In this document: in pieces, positions 24,101 through 36,456 of the stretch
Position numbering within the stretch: position 1 is the stretch's first letter
Layout of the letters: every line of letters starts with the position of its first letter
Source of the DNA: Gordionus sp. m RMFG-2023
Taxonomy: Eukaryota; Nematomorpha; Gordioida; Chordodea; Parachordodidae
Assembly (NCBI RefSeq): GCF_954871325.1
Contig: NC_088775.1
Coordinates: 85,103,561-85,167,560, forward strand
Direction: 5' to 3'
Length of the DNA stretch: 64,000 nucleotides
Program-made: the position numbers and the translations under genes
Notes under the pieces: generated by a model
What the model was told of the DNA's origin: nothing
The model's input: the letters and a program-made list of their open reading frames with translations, nothing else
The model's database searches: none

Positions 24101-26751
24101 CCTTTAAATTTATGAGCAATCTAATCGTTCATCGACGGTCCCACACCGGTGAAAAACCATACAAATGTTCTCTGTGCTCTCACGCTTGTACTCAGGCCAG
24201 TAAGCTTAAACGGCACATGAAAACGCATTTAAATAAGTCTCTACCTAGCGCGAATAATAATAATTTGGACCTTGTATCAGAACTTAATAAAACAGTCAAC
24301 CCGTTTAACATAACCAACGATTCTTTGACTATCGACCAGGTGTCATCGCATCCCTCAGATTACGCTCCTCAATTAAATTACAGAGATCATCAAAATTATA
24401 TGGTTAAAAGAGAGGGCGATGAAGTTGAAGAGGAAAGTATTTCACAACAGGGGCCTATAATCGCTTCTCACAATAGAGAAGCTGATGAGAATGATTCTAA
24501 CGTATTGAAATGTTTAGATATCAACGCGAATTCGACCGAAAATTCTAAGTTTTCGCAATCGCATAGCGAATCATCTGAAGAAAAATTCGTAGAAAAAGTT
24601 TTCAAAGAAAGGGCCTTATTGAGTCGAGACGAGAAGATATCTTTATTAGGGCAAGTGATGGAAAATTATGGTCTCGATTGCATGCAGACATATAATGACG
24701 CTTACATGCAAGCTATTAAGGATTCTAACATGGGTTTCCCACAAAGAAATAAATGCTTGAACGAGATGTTAGATCAGGATTCTAACACCTCCCCATTCTT
24801 CGGCACTAAAAATAAGTTAGACGATGAGTTAAATCATTTCAAAAATTTGAAAACGATACAACATCACTACCCGAAAGACCAATTTGCGGCCGACAAAATT
24901 AGTGGCGACCTATCCCATCTTTACAAAAGGAATCCTACAATTAACGAGGAATGCAACGATCGCGAACCCACATTGAATGAAGATGACGAATATAAGAACA
25001 ACGATCATTTAGTTATAGATGAAAATAATAGCAGATTATCCATAGTAAATACAACGAATAAAATTACGACGGAAAATGGTCTCTCTAATTCCGGTGAAGA
25101 AAGCTCTTTATTTCCTACGATGTCCACAATCAACAATGATGGTGTGATTCGCGACGCCATTTGGTCTGACAACACCTGCTTAACATCTAAAGAGGCAGAA
25201 ACCAATCCAACCGAAACAGGTCTTGAGGATAATATTTCTGCTGAATTACCATCAACCTCTTATTCCCATTCCATTATCAACTCGAATATCTCAGTACCAG
25301 TTAACAATGTTGGTAACGATAACCCTCCGCCTGTCACAAACAAGAGAAGCGCCACATGCGAATACTGCGGCAAGCTTTTCAAAAATTGTAGTAATCTAAC
25401 CGTGCATAGGCGAAGTCACACAGGAGAAAAGCCTTACAAATGCGCTTTGTGCTCTTATGCTTGCGCTCAAAGTTCTAAACTAACCCGACACATGAGGACC
25501 CACGGGAGACTAACGGACAAAGTTGTGTACAAATGCCAATTTTGTGACATGCCTTTTTCTTTACCGACAACACTTCAAAAGCATATGAGGAAATGCATCC
25601 TTTCCTTGAATTCTAATAATTTAATTAGCACCAACGGATTTAAGCAGGAATCTAACAACGGTGATAACGCTGAACACCACTTCCATAGTAATATAAATTC
25701 CAACTCTGTTACTTCGACATACCCTAACCTCAATGGCTTTAACGGGCCTCAACAACATCAGAACTTTGGTTCAAATTCTCTGGCCGGAATAGATATAGAA
25801 ACGCTTAAGATGACTCCGAACGACTATTATACCAAGTACTTTGCCAATTCCGCCTTCATTAATCGACATCATCCATATTATCGTAAAAAGGCCGAAAATG
25901 GCACCAGGATCGAATACAAAAATCCCCCCATTCTTAACGGTGACGATTCCGCATCGGACAAGCTCGATAAAGGTTCTAATGGACTTGAAAATGGGAATTC
26001 ACCTGGAGGAATTATTGAAGGTCAGGAAAAGGATGATGTGGCTTCCGTTTTTGCACAAAATCATTACAACTACAACGTTGGTAACCAAATTAACCAGCGA
26101 AGAACAACTGGTTACAATAAAAAGCTGCCAGCCCTTATCGGTAAACAGCGGCAGCATGGAGATGATGGAGAAGCTGAAGGAGGTATCGGCATTACTGGTG
26201 GTAACAACCATTTTGAACATAATAACGTTAAACTAAACGGAGTGCCTCTTCAAATGCAGGACCATAAAAGACTCCAGAGTGATTTCAATCCAATGACGGA
26301 TCGAAGCCTCAAACAGGACGAAGAGGAAGAAGAGGACCAGGAGGAAGAGATAACAAATGAGGGAAATGATATGGAGAGAAAAGAGGTCGGGGGGATGACC
26401 AACGGTTTCGATAACGGTGCAGTTATTTCCCATTATATGGCAAGAATGGGTTTACCTTTCTTCCCTTCACCAAATAATAATATCAAGCCGCGTTCCGATA
26501 AATATTTAACAAGGAGACAACCATCTCTCTCTTTTTCCGACCCGCCATTGGTTCATTCTTCGTCTCAAGCCTCCTCCACTTTCGATTTCCATAATTTTTA
26601 CGCTTCAGCCTATTATGCCAATTATGTTAAGATGGCGGCCGCATATTTTTCGCCGCCCCCTCCTAGTAGTTCTGACTACATGCGTAGCCAAATGAATGAG
26701 GTTAAGAGAGAAAAAGTTTCTCATGAGGAAGGAAAAAATAACATTTCGTAG
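21198..26751 (+). CDS. BCL11: BCL11-family zinc-finger transcription factor (5' exon(s) missing)
   Basis: Nuclear C2H2 transcription factor, homologue of vertebrate BCL11A/B and Drosophila CG9650. Exon 21198-22439 is preceded by 'ttttcccag'. Intron 22440-22843 runs gtacat...acaatag. The last exon is 22844-26751, stop tag. The join keeps frame (a|tc = Ile). Zinc modules appear in family order. An N-terminal CxxC...H finger ([13 protein letters not shown], about 21587-21655) is followed by a finger at the exon-3 start ([16 protein letters not shown], about 22906-22975). A pair follows at 24082-24230 ([26 protein letters not shown]). A triplet at 25357-25600 contains [28 protein letters not shown] and [10 protein letters not shown]. 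Acidic runs lie at about 23537-23585 and 26317-26352. The visible product is about 1715 residues, far longer than BCL11A, owing to Asn/Ser-rich linkers. The initiator exon (MSRRKQ type in vertebrates) was not found. Confidence 0.93.
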
Positions 26752-29700
26752 CGATCGCCATTTTTAATCAATTTTGGAGCCTTTGGTTTTTTTATGTCTA
26801 TAAAATAGATGTCATAATATTCTTAGCTCGTAGGTTGAATCACTTCGTTAAAGAACTAAAACATAGGGAAATTAAGATATTTTCCAGAACCCGTTCATAG
26901 CGTAAATCGCACGTCATTCACATACATTGAACATATTGTAAATTTATTCGTTTATCTTTATTATAACTTACTATATTATAAAATATATTATAGATAAATC
27001 GTTCGACAAGTTATATAATCTCAGGGACACATTATAAATCATTAAGTTCCATGTATTTTTAATGTATAAAAAAAATATAAATATAGCCATACCAACTCTG
27101 CACCTAAAATAATCCCCATCCAATTTGCGTTAATTTATTTTATTTTTTTGCGGGAAGTGCCTAAAAACTTTTCCCCCCGCAAAACATTGCCTTTTAATTT
27201 TTAATGAACTAAAAAGTATCGAATGCAAAAAAATAAATAAATAAAATCATCATTTTTTGGAAAAATAAGGATCTCGTTCTCGACTAGCATGTTACGAAAA
27301 TGGACAATTTTTTTTTTATTTCCTATAATTCGACCTTTTTTCCCTTATTCACATTCATTTTTTTTAAAATTTATAAATCATTTATTAAATTAAAATATGT
27401 ACATATTTATTTCAAGTAGATTTACCGATATATATATATATTAGACATTATAGTTTAAATTTTTTAAACACAAAATCTAACAAATCTAAACAACAAAATA
27501 ACACATTTAATTATTAAAATTTATATTTGACAATCTTTTTTTTTCTCTAGAAAAAAATATATTTAATTTCTTTATTTAAAAATTATTAAATTTTTTTTTT
27601 GATAACGAAAAATCTTATATATATCAATTTAAGCTTGTTTTTTATTTCTTTTTTTAACTGTAAATCTACTAGCACCATAAATAGCTAACATGTATAAAAA
27701 CATATTATAAACTTTTTCATTAAATTTCAAAAAAAAAATTAGACTATATTTAGATTGATTTCTTTTCAATCGAATTTTTTCTTTACCTTACCCATTCTTC
27801 TTTTTTTTTTAGAGAAAGCTTGAAATGATCGTTAGAAATAAACGCTTTCCGCTTTCCCGATTCGCTTCTTACTTATGAATCTAGCCTGACAATCTTTACT
27901 ATATAACTTTCCCGCGTGAAATCTTTATATATATATTTTTTTTAAAAAAAAATCATAATTTTATATTGGAAAAAAACACCGGTAAAAAAACAAAACAGAA
28001 AGAGAAGAACGGAAACCCAAAATTGATGACAATCACATACACACGGGTGCATCGTTATATTAGAAAAGTTTTTTTTTCGGACATTTTGTAATAATTTTTT
28101 TTTATAGTTTTTGTCCATAACCCGGTAGATTTGTAAAACACTTTGAAAAATATAATATTTTTACCTCAGTATTTTATTTCTTTCTTTTATAATATTAATA
28201 AAAAATAAATATATATTATACAACATATACTATACAATTCATTAAACATAAAATAATATTATATTCCTCTAGAAAAAAAAAATTTTTTTTGTTCACCCCC
28301 ACCCTACCACATATGCAAAACCTTTATAAAACTATATATTTTTTTTGAAGAAGTAAATATTTATATTATGTTTATATAATTAATAACTGTTTTATTTTTT
28401 AATGCTTAAATATTATTATATAACCTTTTTTGGAAAATTTATATTATAAAAATACCTATAATACTATACAATTTTTTTGACTCCAACATTTTTAGAAAAG
28501 TTTCTAAAATAAATTAATAAATATGACTGGAACGAGCAAACTTTTTAAATATGATAAAGCCTTATTTAGATACTTATTTGTGTAAAGAAAGAAGAAAGAG
28601 GGAAACATTTTTAAACGGTGTCTTTTAGAGTTTATTTTATCTTTCTAAGGGATGTTAGACTCAGGACCGGGTAGCACCGAGTATTATACCAGGAAGCTCA
28701 GCGTGATTGGCTAGAGTGAGAGGGGTTATTGAGGCCTCTGGTGAGACTCGACGAGCATTCTTTAACTAAAATGGAAGGATTTGATCAAGAATTGATAACT
28801 TCATAATCTGAATTAGATTATGACGTTTTGGTTGGACAAATCCAGATATCTGTCAGATAATTTTGGTTTTATCCTGCTTAAGACGAAGTAGGAATGTTTC
28901 TTTCCTACCATTTTTATCTTTTTCATGTTTAAGTTGCTCACAAAATCGGGAGTGAGAGAGAGTAGATTAGCAAAATTATCCCAGTTTATATATTTTTTTT
29001 AAACAATTCGTTTTTGGTAAACGAAAACCTTATTTTAACTCTGACGATTAGGATTATATTATAGAATAAATTTTCTTTTAAGCTGTTTGATCATTGTCCA
29101 TAATTAGGGTATGAATGACCAAGATAATATTTTATTCCCAACAGAGGAGCCACTCTAAAAAAAAGATTTTTTAAATGAGGAATGAAAAGTGTTTACATAT
29201 ATTAGTTAAAATATTCTTAAAGTAGTAATAAAGCAAGGATTATATCATAAGCACTTTTCGATGCCTCATCTAAAAAAGATTTTTGTCATATTTTTAAACA
29301 AAAACCTGTTTAAGCCGTTTGTATAACTTCTTCTAAACAAAATAAAAGGAAGAGGCTATTTAAATTTAGTTACACTTAAAACAAAACAGAATAGGGTGTC
29401 CCAATTCAAAATCTGAATAGATGAACAAAAAGTTTCCAAAGATAAGACGAGAATTTTTGTTTAAATTTAATAAAAGTATAATTATTCTAACAAGTATATA
29501 TTATATAGAGGTCGAAGCGGGGTAGAAATGTGTGAAGATTTTCGGCCTAGTCCAAATTTTTATTCGCGCTGCCCGTAAAATAATTTTATACAAGATATCA
29601 GGGCCGTAATAATTTTTTATGAAGGAAAATGACATGTTGCCTAATTGTATGCATTAAAAAAAATTAGAGAACCTCAAAGGTAAGAATATTGCCCAAGTTG

Positions 29701-31653
29701 ATATTAAAAAAAAGTTGGAGATTGAATATTTAATTTTTTAAAGTGAAACTTTTATAAAAAATAATGTTCACGGCATTGCAGATTAAAACACATTAGTAGA
29801 ATAGTTAAGCAAGTCAGTCAATTAAGACTAATATTTTTTGACCCATCTATTCAAAAAGCTTAAGATCTTGCAAAATTGGGATTGATCCTTTATTGGGAGT
29901 GTTTCAGCACCCGTAGTTAACAATGTGCCTCCTAGGCAATTAGGCCCATTTGGGTGTATATTGATAATGTAAGAGAATAATTACATTAATTTAGTTGTTA
30001 TAGGTGTCTATTTGAGGGTTAGGCGTTTACACGAAAGACACTGACATAAGTCATGCCCGATAAATTGCAATATAATAAATGCATGCGCAGAAACTCCATA
30101 TATAATTATGGCAATTTAAATATATTATTATTGTTACATAAATTGTTTCGCTAATTTAGTTAAATATTAAATTGTTTTCAAAGAAACGGAATGCAAACGA
30201 TGGGCATGAAACATAGTTGAATTTTTTCAGTAGCGGTTGCCATAACGAGCTAGCGAGCTAATAGCGATACGGGTAGCGAGTTCCTTTTTATAGAGTAGGT
30301 AAGTAACACGCTATTTTGGGACATTTAATTTTATATATAAATACAATTTTGAAAATAAATTTCAAAATTATAATCTTTAAATTTAATATAAAATCTACAT
30401 TATAAATTAAATTTTTCAAGTAATTTAAAATGATAAAATGCCATCAATAGATATCGAAATGGAAGATAATTTCGATAGTTAACGATAAAATTTTATTTAG
30501 AAAATAATATAAAATATTTTGAACTCAAAAAAAAATTAGTAAAGGATTTAACATATCGATGTATAAAATTCTGGAGGATAATATCTACCAATAAATCAAG
30601 CAGCTTCAACCTAAATAAAACATCTATAAGCATTATTCAATAATTTTATTTAAATAATTACTCTTTTAAATGGTAGAATATATATACACCTCAAATTTCT
30701 GAGTGATTGAAAAGTATCTTAATAATTTTGGTTACTACATAAGTCAAACTTAATTGATCAATATCCTACAATATAAGTGCTAGGTGTTTTAAAAATTGCC
30801 TGAAAAAGACATAATCAATTTTATATTGATACATTAAGGCCAATTTCCTTAACATTCATTTACCAATCTGATAAATAATCTCTTCACAGCATATTTTACC
30901 AGTAAACATTGATGGCAAGAAATCTGGCTAATTTTTCAAGGAATGAAAAAAGCTTTTATTATTAATCTTTCAAGTTATGGTTTTTTTAAATTTGGAGTTC
31001 GATTTTTGTGATAACATAGGAAATATTTTTTTTTAAATTAATTTCAATTTTACATTATTAAATTTTATTATTACGTCGCCGATAATGGCGATACACTTAA
31101 TTAATTGGTAATTATTAAAAAAAATTTTCGATATAAAAAATAACGTCGACATAAAGAAATGTAGTGAGTTAAAATCTTTTCGAAGTCAAAAAATACATCT
31201 TTTTATAAAATAAACATCTTTTGTTTAAACAAAGGGACGACTTCAGGCTCTCATCCCCAGAATTATAAAATAGAATTAATTATGTATGTAATTATATATA
31301 CTACAAACAACAGATCGTTAGACTCATAATAGTAGATAAAATAAAGTATTTATTTTTTTAATTTATAATCTAATATTATTATTTTTTAGTGTCTTTTTTA
31401 GAAATAGTTGGCCGTTAGCAAGATCCTAAAACTTTCAAACGAATATTTGCGACAGTAGCTCTAAAATAGATAATTGACATCTAAGGGTATTTGCAAACAT
31501 TAGTTTACCACATCACATCCATATATCTTTTAAAATTCAGAACAAGGTTGATGATGATAACGTACTAGTTTTATGTTAAATTGGCCTTATATTCATTTAA
31601 ACAGGATCCAAAGAGCAACTAGATAAGCCATGGGGTACGTATACGGGTTATAC
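26752..31653. other. BCL11 3' flank and intergenic region
   Basis: The 3' UTR presumably occupies the start. AATAAA-type motifs occur near 27233-27245, among many chance matches in AT-rich DNA. No other exon was recognised. An inverted repeat lies at 29156-29288. A less AT-rich patch at 28650-28930 has no recognisable coding content. Confidence 0.45.
29156..29288. repeat. Short inverted repeat
   Basis: Arms of about 38 bp: 'aaatgaggaatgaaaagtg' on the left is complemented by 'cacttttcgatgcctcat' on the right, with an insert of about 55 bp. It could be a small MITE, but no target duplication could be identified. Confidence 0.55.
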
Positions 31654-33713
31654 GGGTAATTCCATGACAAATCGACCAGAGATTCGGCCGACCATCTTAA
31701 AAATGTGTAAAACTTGGTATGTTAGTTGTTTATGTTGTAAATGTTAATAAAATGGAAATTTTAGAGCGCTAGCTCAACCAGATCCAAAGATATACGCCTT
31801 CAAAGTCAAAATCGCGATGTAGGTGATTTAAATAAATCTTGTTTTTTTTTAAAAAAAGTATTTGAAATAGAGTTACAAATTATATATCATCTTATAGCCC
31901 TTAAAATTTTACGTTGGAAAATATTTAAAAAATTCCAAGTATTTTCTTATTTCCGGTAAAAGTAAAAATTAACAATATCAGGAAGGGATTTTTTTTTGGG
32001 TGTTGATGTTCTCTAAAAATGTTTATTATTTTATATTAAATGATTTAATAAAAAACCTTGATAGCCATTTTTATTTTTTTAATTTTATTAAAATTTTTAT
32101 TATTTTTATAATTAAAAAATTATAATATAGATGGCGTTATATTGAAAATATTTTATAATATAATATATTTAATAAAACTATGTATTATATTGGTATTAAA
32201 ATTAAATAAATCGATTATAAATAATTATTATGATATCCTGGGACAATAAGTAAGGAAGCAGCCCAAACGGATATGGTTATTAGGACGATATATTTAAAAA
32301 TAACATATTTTAAAATTTTATATAAAAACAATTATATAAAAACCCACTTGTTTTAATCTTTTCCATTTTGCGTTGAGCGATAATTTGTAGGTACGTGCCG
32401 TCACTATTATGGTATCTAAAATTGTTATTATTTGCAGGATGGTGATGGTTCATAGGGTGTAAAAAGGAAATATATATCTCCTCAATAAATTCATTCTTTT
32501 TTAGTACTGGCTAAGCACCAAAAATCATAAACACATGTTACGAATCCATTAATATCAGCAAAAGAGATTATCGGCATTTGAGATATTGTTAATTTGTGAG
32601 TCCTCTTCATATGAAATATTGATTTAAGTTTACTTAAACTCAAAGGAAATACCGCATGTATTTCCCGAGTTCCTGGAATGGGGCAAGCTAAAATGAATCT
32701 TTCAAGTTGTTTAATCTTTTCTAAATTGTATTGTTTGTTGGTTATATATGTAAAATTTACTGATGGCATGTTTTGTTTTGCAAACTGTTATAAACCAACT
32801 GGTGTTAAAATGTGTCTAGAACTGGTGCGCTGAAAGCTTGAACGTGCTGCTAATCTTTTAATGTTCTGCCAAGGCCGTCACATGAATCTTTTCCATGGAA
32901 TGTAGTTGAAAAATGTCATTCAAATGCTACACCAAAATTTGATTCATGATAACACAGATTTATAAAAAAATTATTTTTATATTGCGCAGCTGTTACGTCA
33001 GAGCAGTAATATATTTTACTTGGCTTTTTGCTGAATTGATTCATCAAAAAAATAATGAGAGTATATTCATAACAAGTGAAAAGATATATCTACAAATTAT
33101 GGCTTCAGGAATTTCTATTAATAAGCACAAAATGGAATATGATAAAAATAAGAGATATGTTTTTAATATATTTTGAATAGAAAATTTTAAAATGTTTATT
33201 TACAATATAGCGTCTTAATAATAATCATATCTGTATGGGCTACTTCCTTACTTATTGCACCAGGACATTATATTAGTTATACTTAATTGATTTTTTAAAA
33301 TACTAATATAATACATATTTTTATTAAAAATATATTATAATAATTTTAAATATAACGCCACCTATATTATCTTTTTTTATTTATATAAATAATAAAAATC
33401 TTAATAAAATTAAAAAACAAAAATGGCTATCGAGATTTTTTATTAAATTGCTTAATATAAAAATAATAAACATTTTTAGAGAATATCAACGCCCAACCTA
33501 ACAATGTTAATTTTTTTATTTTAGCAGAAATAAGAAAACACTTGGAATTTTTTAATTTTTTTTCTATACTTTCCAATATAAACTTTTAAGGGCTAAAAAA
33601 TGTTATCTCTATAATTTTGATTTTATAAATAAATATCTAACATGTCAAATTTAGTTTATTTTAAAGATGGTCGTCCGAAAATCTCGTTTTTTTGGTTTGA
33701 CGTGCAATGACCC
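31654..33713. mobile_element. Long-terminal-inverted-repeat DNA transposon, internally deleted
   Basis: The arms 31654-32322 and 33181-33713 are inverted complements over most of their length. The outer ends are 'gggtaattccatgacaaa' and the complement 'gggtcattgcacgtcaaa', then 'cgaccatctt' in both. The inner limits share 'aaaattttaaaat'. The left arm has an extra block of about 130 bp. ATAC flanks both ends (31650-31653, 33714-33717), a possible 4-bp target duplication. The 860-bp centre carries a coding remnant on the minus strand. The superfamily is not certain. GGGT-type termini with very long arms recall Zator-like elements, but this is a guess. Confidence 0.75.
32491..32945 (-). pseudogene. 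C-terminal remnant of the long-TIR element's protein
   Basis: The clean frame 32769-32491 reads MPSVNFTYITNKQ, then CPIPGTREIHAVFP, MKRTH and SFADINGFVTCVYDFWCL before a stop. Upstream on the same strand, interrupted by stops and shifts, are HFFNYIPW, then IKRLAARSSFQRTSS and HILTPVGL. This order (W-F, KRLAA, ILTP-L, F-YI, IPGTR-x-H, F-x-D-I-GFV-CVYD) matches a protein type I remember as high-copy and uncharacterised in invertebrate genomes, which I take to be transposon-encoded. Lying centrally between the inverted arms supports that. Its biochemical role is unknown to me. Confidence 0.55.
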
Positions 33714-34940
33714 ATACCAAACAAAAATGCAATAGATAATACATGAAAAAAGTCATCTACTATAGAGAATTTTTTTTTTGAAATAAATGATAATACAGTA
33801 AAACATCTTCTAGCTTAGGTACTTTTTTAAAATCTAAAATTACTCAAATAAGTATTTTTGTTAATTTTTTCTTATATACGGCCCTCAGGTACTTTAGCGA
33901 TTATTTAGTGAGATAAAGCTCATGCTTTCTGATAGTCGCTCTAGACTTGGGGATGATAATAGAGATGATGATAAAAATGTAACAAAAATATAATATTTTA
34001 AATTTTTAGTCATATATTTATATCAATATTTATTTTATAACATGTTTGAATTTGAAATGTTAGTTTATGGAAATAGAGATCCTACATGCTTTCAACAATG
34101 GCGATTCGGAACCTCTAAGTTTTATATCGTTTTGCAGGTGAGATTTTTAAATTTCAAAAATCTGATTTGACTGGAAATGCAGCATACGTAGAATTAAAAA
34201 AATATCAGAAAATTTTCGCCATAATTTTAAGTATCTTTTAATTTACATTTTTTAAAAAAATCTATAAAAAAAATTGATATAAATTAAAGAATACTTCAAA
34301 TTTTCTTGGCAATCATGAAATTCAGATATATATATAAACTCAATAAAAGGAAAGTGGTAATATTTTTTTTATCTTTATTATTTTTGAATTTAAGTAAAAC
34401 CTATACAAAGTATATAATTTATGAAAATCTGGAATAATGTAAAAGTAAAGATACAATTAAAATATATAATATAAATTTTTATTTATTTTTTATTATATAA
34501 TTAAAAATGAAATGAAAATCGTGATTATATTTATATATTGGGCTTTCTTTCATTTTATATAATATATTACAAAAAAAATGATTTATAAACTTGGTGCCAA
34601 TATAAGAAAATAAAAATAATATATAATATAAAAAACTTTAATCAGTGTCTCGCTAACTCAACAGTGCTCTAAAGTGGTGCAGCATACTTTTGCCACTCCC
34701 ATACTTATTCTGTAATATTTTACTATAAACTATTATTTATACAATTACAATATAGAAATTTGGTTAATTTTGGAATTATTTAATAAATATAGTGATTCTA
34801 TAAAATCATTTATGAATAACATCATTTAATTTACTTAATAAAATAACTTCTTTTTAAAAAATATAAAATATGCTAGTATATAAGTTTAAAATTATAGAAA
34901 GAAAGAAAAATACATAATTTTAATTAATCCAAAAAAAACA
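33714..34940. other. Intergenic, no recognisable gene
   Basis: AT-rich sequence. About 34150-34330 contains 'aaaaatctgattt' resembling the arm of the foldback element at 55513, but too weakly to call. Confidence 0.4.
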
Positions 34941-36456
34941 TTATTTGCTAAAATATTTCTTGATTAGATAGTTACGTAGATTGAGGAGTGCCTTACTTCT
35001 ATGAGATATCGAATTTTTTTGAGAAGATGGCATTTGAGCAAAGGTTAGTCTCCTAGCATCGTTGAGGGGTATATTCATGTTAGGGCCACTATCAGGTTCA
35101 AAACACGGATCCCAACCAAACCCATTATCACCCCTTGGTTCCACTATTACACCCCTTGTCATGCCTGGTATTGGATATTATATTTAATATGATTATAAAT
35201 AAATATCATATTTTTGGATAATGTATTTCATTAGTTAAAATTAAAATAAAATTGTTTTTGATTAATTATTAAGCTTTCATGTAATAATAATTCTTAGTTT
35301 TAATACCTTAAATTTTTTTTAAAATAAGACAAATTTACCTTTAAATAGTAATATATCAGCTATATTCAGGCATTCCAGGTGGGTATTCAAGCATAGAGAT
35401 ATTTTTATCACCATTGGCATGTATCTGTTTAGAAGAGTCAGGTGCTATCATATTTCTTTTGATATAATTATTGTCATGAGTTATAGTGGAAGAATTAGTT
35501 GATATAGATTCAGGAAGATGTTGCCCATCTTTCTTATTTTGACACTCATTGGATAATAGTAGAAAGTTTGATTGTAGTTTCTGGCATAAATTTAGTATAA
35601 ATGGCAAAAGTGCAAACTGCAGTTGCAGATTTATCAGGAAAGGCTTGTAATGTGTTAAACAAGCCATGAGGACCAATTGATTTTATAAACCATTTTATGT
35701 AAGGACCAGGTAATGACCCTCCCCATGCATCAAAATTAAGAGCTGTATCTTCTATCATGATTAGTGTTGTTGAAGGGTTTGTAGAAGTGACCTGTGTATT
35801 TTGGCATTGATTAAGTGAGCTAGAATATAAATGACTTGTTTTAGGATTTAAATTAGTTGCAATCCAATTGGTATCTGAGCTTATGATTCTTAAAGCTTCA
35901 ATACATTTAGCTCGTGTAATATCATCAGGGTCTTCACTTTGAAATTCCAATAAATCTACTTCATAAGGAATTATCTATTAAAAATAAAAAATAGATTTAT
36001 TAATAAATATAGTCTTAAATAATATAATATTTTATATTATATAAAATAAAATGTCAGTAACTGTTAAAAACAACAATATAAGTGTAACAAATTAATAGTG
36101 CTATCAAAATATCACAGTCAACAGTCCATATATAGAATGTATATTTAAATCTAAACTTATTTTTCTTATTTTAAATAATGCTACAAGTGGATAATGTCCA
36201 TAAAAACAGAGTAGGGAAGGGGAAGTCAAGTGTCGCCATATTTCTTTAACAAATTTTGGAGATAAGGAGTGTGGGCAAATCCCATATATGTTGATTCCAA
36301 TTTTACTTTTTTAAATTGTGGACCAGTAGATATTTTTTTTAAAAATTAATATTATACTTGAATTGGCAAGTTATCTGCAAGTATTGACTTAACTTCCCTA
36401 ACTTTATTTTTATTTGATGATATAAATATAATATTTAAAGTTGTTGAGGTTGACAT
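34941..36456 (-). CDS. ITPA: Inosine triphosphate pyrophosphatase homologue (frame broken as read)
   Basis: ITPA hydrolyses ITP/dITP/XTP to monophosphates and cleans the nucleotide pool. Exon 1, 36456-36358, starts ATG and reads [19 protein letters not shown], with S-x-N-x-x-K in place of the usual TGN-x-K. Its donor is gtataa. Exon 2 starts at 35974 after 'tttttaatag' and reads [24 protein letters not shown], then about 32 extra Ser/Thr/Asn-rich residues. It continues [25 protein letters not shown] and [10 protein letters not shown]. The last exon, 35164-34941 after 'aataccag', carries [18 protein letters not shown] and [11 protein letters not shown], then stop. Phases fit at intron 1. Between CTFA and the last exon the frame is lost near 35550 by one shift, and a plausible donor (aatg|gtgata, about 35412) lies in the other frame. 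This could be a real lesion or an indel in the sequence. Confidence 0.85.

Noticed and set aside
23318-26433. Several open frames on the minus strand and other + frames inside BCL11
   Set aside because: Shadows of the long BCL11 exon, whose zinc fingers fix the true frame.
28650-28930. Less AT-rich patch suspected of being an exon or RNA gene
   Set aside because: No frame longer than a few codons, no splice signals with family similarity and no tRNA-like box A/B arrangement.
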